Shown here piece by piece: positions 1 through 8,124 of a stretch of 64,000 nt of DNA (positions are counted from its first letter, which is position 1; every line of letters starts with the position of its first letter). The translations under genes and the position numbers were made by a program. Source of the DNA: Micromonospora qiuiae (GTDB taxonomy: Bacteria; Actinomycetota; Actinomycetes; Mycobacteriales; Micromonosporaceae). The stretch is taken from NCBI RefSeq assembly GCF_016863555.1, contig NZ_BOPC01000045.1, positions 1 to 64,000 on the forward strand. The letters are read 5' to 3'. The notes under the pieces are model-generated. The model did no database searches. It saw only the letters and a list, made by a program, of their open reading frames with translations, and was not told where the DNA came from.

Positions 1-272
1 TCGGCCGCTGCGCCCAGGCGATCGCTGACGGGGACTGGTACTACCTGGCCGACAAGGCCGGCGACCTGCGCAACCGGGTCGAGCAGTTGGAGACCGCAGC
101 TGCCGAGGCGAACGCGGCGAAGGTGCCCGGCAGCCAGGCCGCAGCCGTGCTGGCCGAGGTCGTACGCCGCGGCGGCAGCTACCGGGCGGTCAAGGCACTG
201 CACGCCGCCTCGTTCCCGCCCGGCACCCGCCGCCCGGAGCTGGTGCGACGCCCGGCAGACGGTCCGCAGTGA
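1..272 (+). CDS. Hypothetical protein, C-terminal part only (clipped by window edge)
   Basis: An open frame enters from the left edge (third frame) and ends at a TGA that overlaps the GTG of the next gene (GTGA). About 90 residues are visible. The start is mostly helical and charged (around DWYYLADKAGDLRNRVEQLE), followed by an Ala-rich segment, so a short coiled coil is likely. The true start lies outside the window. I do not recognise the family. The four-base overlap implies translational coupling with the following gene. Confidence 0.6.
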   Translation, partial: GRCAQAIADGDWYYLADKAGDLRNRVEQLETAAAEANAAKVPGSQAAAVLAEVVRRGGSYRAVKALHAASFPPGTRRPELVRRPADGPQ

Positions 273-1360
273 CCGTCGCCAGAGTGCGCTACACCGCCAG
301 TGATGTGCCGGGGCTGCGCCGGGACCTGGCCGACTGGTACGGCGGACAGCAGGGCGTGCAGTTCTACTTCAACGCCATCCAGGCCGGGCAGCAGCACCTA
401 CGCCCGCCCGGCCCGGCCGACCGCGTCGCCGTCCAGTTGGCCGCCGCCGAGACCGGCCGGCTGCGCGACGCCGACCTCTGGTACGTCGACGAGGATCTGT
501 GTGCGTTGCTGGGCGCCGCGCACCCGTCCATGCCGGCGTTCGCGCCTCGGCCCGAGGACCTGCCGTCGAAGGTCGGGTTCGCCCTGTTCGCCGAGCCGAT
601 CGCCTTGTACTCCGGGCAGGAGACCCGGGTCGACGGCGTGGTCGACGCGATGGCCCGTGCTGACGGCGACGACACCATTCGCGAGGTCGCCGACCGGCTC
701 TACGGCGAGAACGTGCGCATCGTCGCCGCCTCCTGGGGGCCGGTCAGCAACCCGAACTGGCGCTCCGGCGGCCTGTGGATCTCGTTCTACTCCCCGTCGA
801 ACCTCACCAACGACGGCATTCTCGACGAGGTGACCGCCCTGCGGGCCCGGGCCATGCTGCCCCCGCTGACCGTCGACAACGAGGCGGCGATCGCGTGGCG
901 TCCCGACGGGGAGCCCGCCGACTCCTACCAGCTGCACGGCGGCGACGGGCAGGACGGCACGATCGCCTGGACCCGCCTCGTCTTCGCCACCTTCCAACTC
1001 GCCGCGCAGGCCAATCTCGCTGAGACCGAACACCAGCCCACCCCGCGCCCGGAGCGCCGGCGTACCGAACGCGCCGGGCTGCCGCCGCGCGACGTGCGGA
1101 TCGTGCGGCTACGCCGCAGCCTCGCCGGCGACCGCGACGCCGAGCAGGCCGGCGCCGGCCGGGAATGGCGGCACCGGTGGGTCGTACGCGGGCACTGGCG
1201 CAACCACTGGTACCCGTCGCTGAACGACCACCGACCCAAGTGGATAGCCCCCTACCTGAAGGGCCCGTCGGACGCTCCACTGATCGGCGGCGACAGGGTC
1301 AGCGTCGTCGGCATTCCGAAGAGTCGGGAGTCCGACCCCTCGATGACGGACAACACGTGA
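269..1360 (+). CDS. Conserved hypothetical protein (363 aa)
   Basis: The GTG start overlaps the stop of the preceding gene. The protein is soluble: no signal peptide or membrane segment is visible. Its C-terminal part has a Trp-rich stretch (VVRGHWRNHWYPS, then HRPKWIAPYLKGP, around residues 305-335). That pattern occurs at the end of many actinobacterial plasmid and phage hypotheticals and presumably forms a small nucleic-acid- or protein-binding module; this part is inference. Just before it is a basic segment (RRRTERAGLPPRDVRIVRLRR). Codon use matches the neighbours. Molecular function is unknown; position suggests a plasmid housekeeping operon that starts left of the window. Confidence 0.75.
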   Translation: MTVARVRYTASDVPGLRRDLADWYGGQQGVQFYFNAIQAGQQHLRPPGPADRVAVQLAAAETGRLRDADLWYVDEDLCALLGAAHPSMPAFAPRPEDLPSKVGFALFAEPIALYSGQETRVDGVVDAMARADGDDTIREVADRLYGENVRIVAASWGPVSNPNWRSGGLWISFYSPSNLTNDGILDEVTALRARAMLPPLTVDNEAAIAWRPDGEPADSYQLHGGDGQDGTIAWTRLVFATFQLAAQANLAETEHQPTPRPERRRTERAGLPPRDVRIVRLRRSLAGDRDAEQAGAGREWRHRWVVRGHWRNHWYPSLNDHRPKWIAPYLKGPSDAPLIGGDRVSVVGIPKSRESDPSMTDNT

Positions 1361-1392
1361 CCACCGAAGCATCTGACCAGCGAGGGCGTGTG

Positions 1393-1581
1393 ATGACAAC
1401 AGTTGACGAGCACCACCGGCGGCTGCCGGGCGGCGGGTTCACGTGCCAGCGGTGGGGATGCACCCACGTCAGCGGGCAGCCCATGGTTCTCGAACCAGAC
1501 GTCGCGCAGGAGATGACCGACGTCGGCCAGGACCCGCCCGCCGACGAGGTCCACCGAACCCCCGGCCAGCCGCCGTTCTGA
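1393..1581 (+). CDS. Small hypothetical protein (62 aa)
   Basis: The ATG start follows a GTG-rich stretch with only a weak Shine-Dalgarno. The product begins MTTVDEHHRRLPGGGFTCQ and has one CQRWGC pair, which could bind metal with the neighbouring His residues, and an acidic tail. It ends just before a strong hairpin that separates it from the convergent transposase, which supports it being transcribed. The same frame stays open further upstream, but that part overlaps the preceding gene, so the short form is preferred. Function unknown. Confidence 0.5.
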   Translation: MTTVDEHHRRLPGGGFTCQRWGCTHVSGQPMVLEPDVAQEMTDVGQDPPADEVHRTPGQPPF

Positions 1582-1582
1582 G

Positions 1583-1620
1583 CGGGCTGCGCCCGACGGA
1601 CGACCGTCGGGCGCAGCCCG
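1583..1620. terminator. Bidirectional terminator hairpin
   Basis: A 17-bp perfect inverted repeat (CGGGCTGCGCCCGACGG and its complement) surrounds a 4-nt loop. It lies exactly between two convergent genes, the 62-aa gene and the transposase. There is no T-run, as is usual in high-GC actinobacteria. Confidence 0.75.
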
Positions 1621-1622
1621 TG

Positions 1623-4600
1623 TCAGCGGTGTGCCGGGGTGACCTCGGCCAGCCGCAGCGGCCGGTAGCCGTCGGTGTCGAGTTGGGCGAGTTCGCCGTC
1701 GATGTCGACCGAGTGTGTGCCGTAGAAGTGGACGTTCTCGTGGTGGGTCGGCCAGATGTGCGCGAGGACCTCGTCGTCGACCTGGCGGCCGTCACGGCGC
1801 AGCGCGCCGACGGCGAGGCCGTGGTACTCGGTGGACCAGCAGACGATGGCGTTGGTGGCCAGGGTCAGGCACCACATCTGTTCGGTCTGCTGCTCGTGGT
1901 GGCGGCGGCGCAGCGCTCCCTCGCCGGCGTAGGCGAGGGAGCGGCGCAGGGCGTGCAGGTTCTCGCCCTTGTTGAGCTGCCGGGAGATCCGCCGCCGGTA
2001 GGTCTCGTCGGCCAGGTAGCGGGCGGCGTAGACGGTGCGGCGCAGCGCCCCATATTCCTTGATCGCGCTGGTCAGCGCGTTCTGCTGCCGTTTCGAGGAG
2101 CACAGCTTCCCGACGACCAGCGCGGCGGTGGCGTGGCCGCCCTGCACGCTCGCGGCGACGCGAAGCAGGTCGTCCCAGGTGCTCGTGATCAGGTCGGTGT
2201 TCAGGCGTCGGGTCAGTAGGCCGCCGGCCCGTGGGTAGCGGGCGAGGAAGTCGGCGTTCGGGCCGGTCCTGTAGAGGGTGATCTTCCCGAGGTCGCGGAT
2301 GCGCGGGGACAGCTGCTTGCCGACCAGGTCGAACAGGGCAAAGTTGGCCAGGGTGGCGCCGTGGGTGTCGGTGGCGTGCTCGAACACGGGGAGGTCGGTG
2401 GCGTTGCCCAGCAGCCCGTCGAGCACGTAGTGCGACTCCGGCGCGGTCGCCACGATGACCTTCGTGTCGAACGTCGAGTGCTGGTCGGAAACGTGGGTGT
2501 AGGTAGAGACGCCCTGGCCGCGAGCGAAGTACCGAGACAGGTGCCTCGCCGTGATGCTCTTGCCCTTGACCGGGAACCGCTGACCGTCCGAGGACGACAA
2601 GGTGCCCGATCCGAACGCCTGGGTGAGCGGGAGCCGATGGTGGTAGTTCACCACCGCGGCGTTGGCCGCCTCCAGCGTCTCCGGGCGGAAGTACCACTCG
2701 GCGGTCCAGGCGAGCACGTCGTACGGCACGCCGCAGGACTCGGCCATCGCCGACAGGCCCATGTTCGTAGCCTCCGCGATGATCACGTACATCAGGTTGC
2801 GTTTCAGCTCGGCCGGCCGGTTCACCTTCCCACCGGCGTGCACCAGGTGATCGGTGAACCCGGTCCGCGCGTCGACCTCCACCAGCACCGACGCGATCGG
2901 CACCCTCGGCAGCATCCCGGTCAGCTCCGCGCGCAGCGCGTCAGCCTCGGCGGGCACGTCCTCGGCGGTCAACGGCGGGATGATCAGCTCGCCGTCGTCG
3001 GTGAGCCGGACCTCGCCCGGGTTGCCCTTGGCCAGCTGCGTCTCCAGGTCGGCCAGGGCGGTGTGCAGTTCGTCGTCGGCCTGGGCGAGCGCGTCAGCGG
3101 CCTCGACCGGTTTGCCGACCAGGTGGCAGAACTCCACCTTCTGCGGTGCCCACGCCTCGGGCGTGAGCAGGAACGACGCCGGATCGGCGTACCGGCGCGA
3201 GCCGGGCACGAACACGTCACCGGAGCGCAGCCCGTCGCGCAGGCCGACCAGCACGGCCAGCTCCCAGTACCGGCGGTACGCGGTGACGTCCCCAGCCTGC
3301 TCCGCGGCCACCAGGTAGCCGGCCCACTTCGTCGGCACGAACCCGACCGGAGCACCGGCCGGAACCTTACGGGCACCGGTGGCGTACAACTCAGCCAGCA
3401 CGCTCACCGCCTGCAGCAGTTGCTCGGTACCCGGGCCGCCGGCGAACTGGACCGCCGCCAGCACAGCCGGGGCGAACTGGCGCAGGTACGACATCGACGC
3501 ATCCAGCATGCTGAGCTGCCCGTGGTCGCGCGGCAGCCGCTCGCGGCGCTCGGCCCACGCCGCCCGCATCCGGTCCATCCCGATCCGGGAGCGCAGCAGA
3601 GTACCGATCTGCTCGTCGCCGATCCCGGTGTCGAGCACGATGGTCAGGATCTCGTCCAGCAGCGCCTGCCGGTTCTCCCCGCCCTTGGCCCGCTCGGCCA
3701 GGGCCTCGGCGACCTTCTGCTTCGCCGCCGCCTCCCGCCCGCTGATCGCCTGGTCGAACAGCAGCAGCGTCTCGTCCAGCACGTCGACAGCCGACTGCGC
3801 CAGCAACGTCAGCAGGATCGGATACCGGCGCTCCGGCTCGCGCCGCTGCAACGCCTGCCCGGTCAACCGCCGCCCGATCCCGGCCAGGAACCGGCGCCGC
3901 TCCGCCGGCAGCATCGACAGGTCCAGGGTGTGCGCGTCCAGCCGGCGCAGGTAGGCCAGCTTCTCCAACTCCGCCTTCACCGCAGCCGGGCTCGACGACG
4001 TCGGCCCCACACCCAGCCACGCCAACGGCGTCCGGCCGAGATAAGCGTCCGGGACCAGCAACAGGTCCAGCTCCGCGCACCGCCTGTCGGTCAGCAGGTG
4101 CCGCACCCGCGACCACGTCTCCGTCCTGGCCCGAGCCCTGGCCGCGGCCACTCGCCGCAGCAGCAGGATCACCCCCGGCCGCACCACCCGCGACGACAGC
4201 AGATACTCGCAGGCCAGCCGGAACAGCAACTTCGGCGAGTCGTGCTCCATCGCCCGAGCGAACAGGAACTCCTCCAGGTCCTTCCACTCGGCGGTGTCCA
4301 TCGACCGCCAGCCGGCGTAGCCGGCCACCTCCCGCAGATGATCGGTACGGGTCTGCACCCGCTCGCCGTACCCGCGCAGCTCACCCATCGCGATCCCGAG
4401 CCGCTGCGACAATCGGCCCACCACGGCGTCCGGGGCCCCCGCCACCTCGTCGGGCACGAACCCGAGCCACGGCAGCGTGCACAGCTGCACCGCCACACCC
4501 AGCACGTTGCGGCCCGTGCGGAACTGGCGCACGAACGCCTCGTCCGCACCGGTCAACGTGAAGTACCGGATCAGCTCGGCCCGGCTGATCTCCGGGAAGC

Positions 4601-4649
4601 CCCGAAGCCGCGCCAGTTCCTCCGCCGAGAACACATCCTGAGTCGCCAC
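1623..4649 (-). CDS. tnpA: Tn3-family transposase (1008 aa)
   Basis: TnpA catalyses replicative (cointegrate) transposition of Tn3-family elements. The length of 1008 residues is normal for the family. The N-terminal third matches the DUF4158-type DNA-binding region (starts MATQDVFSAEELARLRGF). The catalytic half carries the expected DDE signatures: SSDGQRF with D688, ATDTHGATLANF with D761, and NKGENLHALRR with E896, so the protein looks intact. The C-terminus has the usual IWPTHHENVHFYG-type ending. No resolvase and no res site lie next to it, and only one candidate 38-bp terminal repeat is visible (upstream, 4731-4768). It may therefore be a single-ended or degraded element rather than a complete transposon. 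Confidence 0.95.
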   Translation of the reverse strand: MATQDVFSAEELARLRGFPEISRAELIRYFTLTGADEAFVRQFRTGRNVLGVAVQLCTLPWLGFVPDEVAGAPDAVVGRLSQRLGIAMGELRGYGERVQTRTDHLREVAGYAGWRSMDTAEWKDLEEFLFARAMEHDSPKLLFRLACEYLLSSRVVRPGVILLLRRVAAARARARTETWSRVRHLLTDRRCAELDLLLVPDAYLGRTPLAWLGVGPTSSSPAAVKAELEKLAYLRRLDAHTLDLSMLPAERRRFLAGIGRRLTGQALQRREPERRYPILLTLLAQSAVDVLDETLLLFDQAISGREAAAKQKVAEALAERAKGGENRQALLDEILTIVLDTGIGDEQIGTLLRSRIGMDRMRAAWAERRERLPRDHGQLSMLDASMSYLRQFAPAVLAAVQFAGGPGTEQLLQAVSVLAELYATGARKVPAGAPVGFVPTKWAGYLVAAEQAGDVTAYRRYWELAVLVGLRDGLRSGDVFVPGSRRYADPASFLLTPEAWAPQKVEFCHLVGKPVEAADALAQADDELHTALADLETQLAKGNPGEVRLTDDGELIIPPLTAEDVPAEADALRAELTGMLPRVPIASVLVEVDARTGFTDHLVHAGGKVNRPAELKRNLMYVIIAEATNMGLSAMAESCGVPYDVLAWTAEWYFRPETLEAANAAVVNYHHRLPLTQAFGSGTLSSSDGQRFPVKGKSITARHLSRYFARGQGVSTYTHVSDQHSTFDTKVIVATAPESHYVLDGLLGNATDLPVFEHATDTHGATLANFALFDLVGKQLSPRIRDLGKITLYRTGPNADFLARYPRAGGLLTRRLNTDLITSTWDDLLRVAASVQGGHATAALVVGKLCSSKRQQNALTSAIKEYGALRRTVYAARYLADETYRRRISRQLNKGENLHALRRSLAYAGEGALRRRHHEQQTEQMWCLTLATNAIVCWSTEYHGLAVGALRRDGRQVDDEVLAHIWPTHHENVHFYGTHSVDIDGELAQLDTDGYRPLRLAEVTPAHR

Positions 4650-4717
4650 AAACCCACCGCCCGAGCATCGACCGTCACCGAACGGGACGGGACGCTACGG
4701 CCGGGTAGAGAGCTTGA

Positions 4718-5149
4718 TCAACCCTCAGTTCTTAGCGTTGTTTTTGGTCTGGAAACTACGGACGGGCCAGCCTGGGCCAGCTCGGCCAGCCATGACCAGG
4801 GGTGTTCCTCTCCGGACTCCTCGTCGTCGGGAAGCACGACGGCCAGGACGTCCTGGGTGAGGCTGTCCCGAGTCTCGTGCAGCGGAATAACGCCACCACC
4901 GGGGGCGCCGGTTGATCGGGCGGTGAGAGTGAGCCCACGTTCCGCGTGCAGGAGCACGCGCCGGCCGTCCTCCAGCTTCACGAACTCACTGACGATGAAG
5001 CTGCGGGTGCACGCATCCTCGGGGTAGGCCCGTGCGAGATCACAGGTGGCGCCCAGGCCGACAACGCGGCCGGGTTCGACCTGGGGAAGATTGGTGGGAG
5101 CGCGGTAGGCGCCCGGGTACGGGCGCCAGCCTGCTTCCTCGCTGCTCAC
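4718..5149 (-). CDS. Hypothetical protein (143 aa), C-terminus possibly rewritten by Tn3 insertion
   Basis: A soluble acidic protein starting MSSEEAGWRPYPGAYRAP. It has a plausible compact beta-rich core (VVGLGATCDLARAY, FVKLEDGRRVLLHAE) and no membrane segment. Its last 15 or so residues (PSVVSRPKTTLRTEG) are read through the candidate Tn3 terminal repeat. The natural C-terminus may thus have been cut off by insertion and replaced by transposon-end sequence (inference). Family not recognised. Confidence 0.6.
   Translation of the reverse strand: MSSEEAGWRPYPGAYRAPTNLPQVEPGRVVGLGATCDLARAYPEDACTRSFIVSEFVKLEDGRRVLLHAERGLTLTARSTGAPGGGVIPLHETRDSLTQDVLAVVLPDDEESGEEHPWSWLAELAQAGPSVVSRPKTTLRTEG
4731..4768 (-). 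repeat. Candidate Tn3-family terminal inverted repeat
   Basis: About 80 bp upstream of the transposase start is a 38-bp stretch that, read on the minus strand, begins GGCCCGTCCGTAG and ends ACAACGCTAAG. The inner end CGCTAAG is the signature of Tn21/Tn501-type repeats and the spacing to tnpA is normal. A matching copy left of the transposase (before position 1623) was not found, so this call rests on one end only. The repeat also encodes the last residues of the neighbouring gene. Confidence 0.45.
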
Positions 5150-5267
5150 TGTCGCACTCCCGACGTTCCCGTGGCCGATTTTGCTGATACTTGCACAAAC
5201 CGTGCCATCTGATCACCGGTTACGACGTCGTGGGGAAGTAGCGGCGGTTGGTGATCAGGGGCTACAC

Positions 5268-5511
5268 GTGAGGTCCACGGGGGTCCCCGTAATACATCTC
5301 AGAGGGGTCGACGATGCCGGGCAGATCGACGTCGGTGGCGCCGACCAGCTCCACACCGACCGGCGGGCCGCCGAGCAGGCTGCCCAGGACGCCTGCGCCG
5401 AAGCTATCCGGCAGGAGGGGCCGCTGCCAGCGCCGCCGCCGTCCGAGCCGACGCGCCGAGGCTCACGCCGAGCGGCTGCAGGCCCGGCTCGACCAATTCT
5501 GCGCCGGCTAG
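5268..5511 (+). pseudogene. Frameshifted remnant of a small helical protein
   Basis: Two frames each give half of a believable protein. The first reads AEQAAQDACAEAIRQEGP and on to PSEPT; dropping one C near 5453-5455 moves into a second frame reading AEAHAERLQARLDQFCAG and then a TAG stop. The joined product would be about 80 residues, helical and Ala/Glu-rich. A 12-bp hairpin directly downstream fits a former gene end. The start (GTG at 5268) is uncertain. Either a one-base insertion inactivated the gene or there is a sequencing error. Confidence 0.45.
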
Positions 5512-5519
5512 GAGTAGCT

Positions 5520-5550
5520 GACCGGGAGTCAGGTCGAATGACTCCCGGTC
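5520..5550. terminator. Terminator-like hairpin between convergent genes
   Basis: A 12-bp perfect inverted repeat (GACCGGGAGTCA and complement) with a 7-nt loop sits between the plus-strand remnant and the minus-strand partition gene that ends at 5564. Confidence 0.6.
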
Positions 5551-5563
5551 TCCGCTGGAAAGG

Positions 5564-6406
5564 TCAGGCTTGTGGTCGACGACCACGCGGCCGGTCGGCG
5601 GGAAGGTGGGCGTCCAGGGCCGCCACCACTACCTCGGACCGGTTGATGCGACCGCCCAATGAGCGCGAGCCTGCGCCGAGCTGCTCCTGGACCCACGCGA
5701 CCAGGGTGTCGATGACGTAGAGCTCTCCGACTAGTGGGCGGATCGGCAGTTGAACGCGGCGTACCTTGCCCGCAGCGCGCCGCTGCGCCGAGGTACGTCG
5801 CCATGGGAAGGGCTCGTCGGCGGCCGCGGCGGCCGGCCGGCGAGCCTCCGCGACCAGCCGGGGCAGATCGGCCAGGTGGGCGCGCAAAGCATCGAGAACC
5901 AGCTCGGTGTTGCTCGTAGAAGTGCGCCGGGCTCTCTCGAAGCGGGCCATGAGAGGCGCCGGGACACTGAGCACTGTGGGACTGACCACCAGCGCGGCGG
6001 GATCGTCCGGGTCCACCGATAGGTCCGGCAGGTCGGTGACCCGTGACGTCTCGGCCCCCGACGTCTCTGCCTCCGTAGGAGCGGCTTCGGCGCGGACCGG
6101 GACCGAGCTAGCCCGGCTCGGGGTGGCCGAACTGGGCTCGAACGTGTTTGGGCTGGCCGGCGCTGGTGATTCCTCGACCGTTGGAGTGGCGGCCTCGGTG
6201 CGAGCAGCGGCTACTTGGCCGCCCGGCGCCGATTCCGTGTCATCAGCAGCGCGCTGGGCGGCCGGCGGCGAGGTCGGGGCGGATACTGGTGCCGTCCGGT
6301 CCGCGCTGACCAGACCGGTCAGAGACGCACCGCGACCGAAGCCCTTGAGCTTCGGTGCTGGCGGGGTGTACGTGTTCGGGCTGTCCTGCTCGCTCACGTC
6401 GCTCAC
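5564..6406 (-). CDS. Partition-associated protein, probably ribbon-helix-helix type (280 aa)
   Basis: The GTG start overlaps the stop of parA (ATGTGA), so the two are translationally coupled. Residues 1-125 or so are Pro/Ala/Thr/Ser-rich and probably disordered. The C-terminal 150 residues are folded, with two helix-rich blocks (TSNTELVLDALRAHLADL, and RRVQLPIRPLVGEL to NRSEVVVAALDAHL). The last looks like the strand-helix-helix of ribbon-helix-helix DNA-binding proteins. By position it should be the centromere-binding or regulatory partner of ParA. A second, ParB-like protein is encoded divergently, so the system may have two DNA-binding partners. RHH assignment is by pattern only. Confidence 0.65.
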   Translation of the reverse strand: MSDVSEQDSPNTYTPPAPKLKGFGRGASLTGLVSADRTAPVSAPTSPPAAQRAADDTESAPGGQVAAARTEAATPTVEESPAPASPNTFEPSSATPSRASSVPVRAEAAPTEAETSGAETSRVTDLPDLSVDPDDPAALVVSPTVLSVPAPLMARFERARRTSTSNTELVLDALRAHLADLPRLVAEARRPAAAAADEPFPWRRTSAQRRAAGKVRRVQLPIRPLVGELYVIDTLVAWVQEQLGAGSRSLGGRINRSEVVVAALDAHLPADRPRGRRPQA

Positions 6407-7440
6407 ATCGGCTCCAGTTGGCTGAATCGGGTGAAGACCTCGGCGGCGAGGTCCTCGTACTCCTGGGCGACCTTGGTGGCCTCGGTGCTGGGCACCGGCC
6501 GACCGGTTGCGGTGCCAGCGCGTATCTCCCACCACTTCGGGCCCTCGGCTTGCTCCAGCTCGTGGACCAGCTGCCCCCGGTCTCGGCAGGACTTGGCCAC
6601 GGACGGCATGTAGCGGATTACCGAGTTGAACACCGGCGCGTCGGTGCCTGCGGCCTGCAGGTCCGCCTCCAACTCGGCGCGGACCTGACGCCGCTGCCCT
6701 ACCTCGTCGCCCTTGCGGCCGACTCGGTACTGGAATCCGAACATGGCTACGCCGAGCAGCTCCAAGGGCTCGTTGATCGTCATGGCCCGGCTGAACCGCT
6801 CGGCGACGCCGGACAGGCCCTGCCGGCTGGCCTGGTCGAAGCTCACCGGCACCAGCGCGGCCCGGCTGGCGACCAGCACCAGGTCCTGCACGTTGATCTC
6901 GCGCGGTGGGCAGTCGATGAGGATCCAGTCGTACTCGTCGGCGATGGTCGCCAGAACCTCGGCCAGCGCCAGGCGAGCCCGATGGGCGTGGCCGCGGGCC
7001 GTCTTGCCGAAGATCATGCCGTTGACCTCATCAAGGGCTGATCCGCCGGGGATGACGTCCAGCCAGGGCCGAACGTTGCGCAGCCGGTGCGGCACGGTGC
7101 CCGCCTGCAGGGCCGTCATCAGGCCCTTGCCGTCGTCGCCGACCAGGACTCCCTCGGGAACCCGTCCGTCGACCGGCACGTCTTCGGGCTTGAGGTAGCC
7201 CAGGTCCAAGCCGAGGTTTCCCTGCGGGTCGCAGTCGATGACGAGCACGCGCCGCGGTGAGTTGGCCTGCTCTGCGGCCAGCGCCAGCAGGCCCGCCAGG
7301 TTGGCGGTGACCGACGTCTTGCCTTGGCCACCCTTGCCGTTGAGCACTGCGAGTACGCGGCCGAGGGCTGGCCGTAGGCGGCGCGACAGCTCGATGGCCG
7401 CTACTAGGTCTGGGTCGAGCCCCACTTGTCCGAATGTCAT
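6403..7440 (-). CDS. parA: ParA-family partition ATPase (345 aa)
   Basis: ParA ATPases drive plasmid segregation on the nucleoid together with a centromere-binding protein. The deviant Walker A motif NGKGGQGKTSV lies at about residues 34-44, a Walker A'-like VIDCDPQGNLGLD near 70-85, and Walker B ILIDCPP near residue 160. The start was set at MTFGQVGLDPDL because GAGAGAGAAGG precedes it; the frame extends upstream but that part resembles leader DNA. It lies first in a two-gene unit with the RHH-like gene. The short N-terminal region before Walker A is like type Ib or chromosome-type ParA proteins rather than the HTH-containing type Ia. Confidence 0.9.
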   Translation of the reverse strand: MTFGQVGLDPDLVAAIELSRRLRPALGRVLAVLNGKGGQGKTSVTANLAGLLALAAEQANSPRRVLVIDCDPQGNLGLDLGYLKPEDVPVDGRVPEGVLVGDDGKGLMTALQAGTVPHRLRNVRPWLDVIPGGSALDEVNGMIFGKTARGHAHRARLALAEVLATIADEYDWILIDCPPREINVQDLVLVASRAALVPVSFDQASRQGLSGVAERFSRAMTINEPLELLGVAMFGFQYRVGRKGDEVGQRRQVRAELEADLQAAGTDAPVFNSVIRYMPSVAKSCRDRGQLVHELEQAEGPKWWEIRAGTATGRPVPSTEATKVAQEYEDLAAEVFTRFSQLEPM

Positions 7441-7588
7441 CGGTTTGCCTTCTCTCTCACGCAGAGGGGGTGTGTGCGTGTGCCTATCACTTACGAGCCC
7501 CATCGCGCCAGGTGCCGCGCGCTCCCCCGCGCCGTAGATCACACAGCCGATCACCAGCACAAACGCAAACGGGCGTGCAACAACCCGC

Positions 7589-7638
7589 GCGAGACGGCGC
7601 GCGTGCGAGACGGCGCGCTATAGAGCGCGCGATAGCGC
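7589..7638. promoter_or_regulatory. Palindrome and direct-repeat cluster in par intergenic region (candidate parS/operator)
   Basis: Two 14-bp direct repeats GCGAGACGGCGCGC start at 7589 and 7605. They run into two overlapping inverted repeats: GCGCGCT/AGCGCGC (7613-7619, 7624-7630) and GCGCTAT/ATAGCGC (7615-7621, 7632-7638). The cluster lies between divergent parA and the HTH/parB genes, the classic place for a centromere or autoregulatory operator. Function is inferred from position. Confidence 0.5.
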
Positions 7639-7642
7639 AGAC

Positions 7643-7740
7643 GACAACACTCATCACTTGACAGGCGATGTTGTCAGAACCAGAGTGGACGGTATGACAA
7701 ACGATGCTGTCAGCAGCAGCGCGGAAGATGTTGCAGACAA
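7643..7740 (+). promoter_or_regulatory. Promoter with iterated GATGTTGTCAG motifs ahead of HTH/parB operon
   Basis: TTGACA (7658-7663) followed after 17 bp by CAGAGT could be a promoter for a leaderless start at 7694. GACAACA (7643-7649) and TGTTGTC (7669-7675) form an inverted repeat around the -35. Further copies are GATGCTGTCAG at 7703 and GATGTTGCAG at 7727. The array suggests binding by the HTH or ParB protein. The -10 is weak. Confidence 0.4.
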
Positions 7741-8122
7741 CAGGGCATCCAAGATTGGCCGACCCCTGGCAAACAACATCGGCCGCGATGACGTGCCCAA
7801 CCTTGTCTCCGACCTCGCATCACTCCTCACGCAACCGATCGGAGGCGACAGCGTGAGCGCGTTGCCTCAGGACCGGCATCTACGGCGGCTAGCTGCCTTG
7901 ATGGCGATCCGAGCAGCGGCGGATGACCTGGCAACAGCGGCGGCGTTCGACGCCGCGAAGCACGGTGCGATGTACCCCGCAATAGGTGAAGCAGCGGGGA
8001 TAACCCGCCAGGCGGCACGCGTGCGATGGCCAGGTCTTGCGGACCTGGCTAGGAAGGCCCAAATCAGAGCCAACAACCCCGATCCGGGTGCCACCAAGGC
8101 GACCCCCGAAGAGGAGTTCTGA
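7694..8122 (+). CDS. HTH DNA-binding protein upstream of parB (142 aa)
   Basis: The C-terminal half contains a helix-turn-helix reading GAMYPAIGEAAGITRQAARV then RWPGL, a pattern common in small actinobacterial plasmid proteins that bind DNA next to partition or replication genes. The N-terminal half (NDAVSSSAEDVADNRASKIG) is polar and probably flexible. The ATG at 7694 is preferred over an in-frame TTG at 7658, because that TTG is part of the putative -35 box. The stop lies two bases before the GTG of the ParB-like gene, so the two form an operon. Probable role: operator or centromere binding, or autoregulation (inference). Confidence 0.75.
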   Translation: MTNDAVSSSAEDVADNRASKIGRPLANNIGRDDVPNLVSDLASLLTQPIGGDSVSALPQDRHLRRLAALMAIRAAADDLATAAAFDAAKHGAMYPAIGEAAGITRQAARVRWPGLADLARKAQIRANNPDPGATKATPEEEF

Positions 8123-8124
8123 CC

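Noticed and set aside
2361..5027. 888-residue plus-strand open frame opposite the transposase
   Set aside because: Antisense of tnpA in high-GC DNA; His/Arg/Pro/Val-rich composition and no RBS. The opposite strand shows clear DDE motifs.
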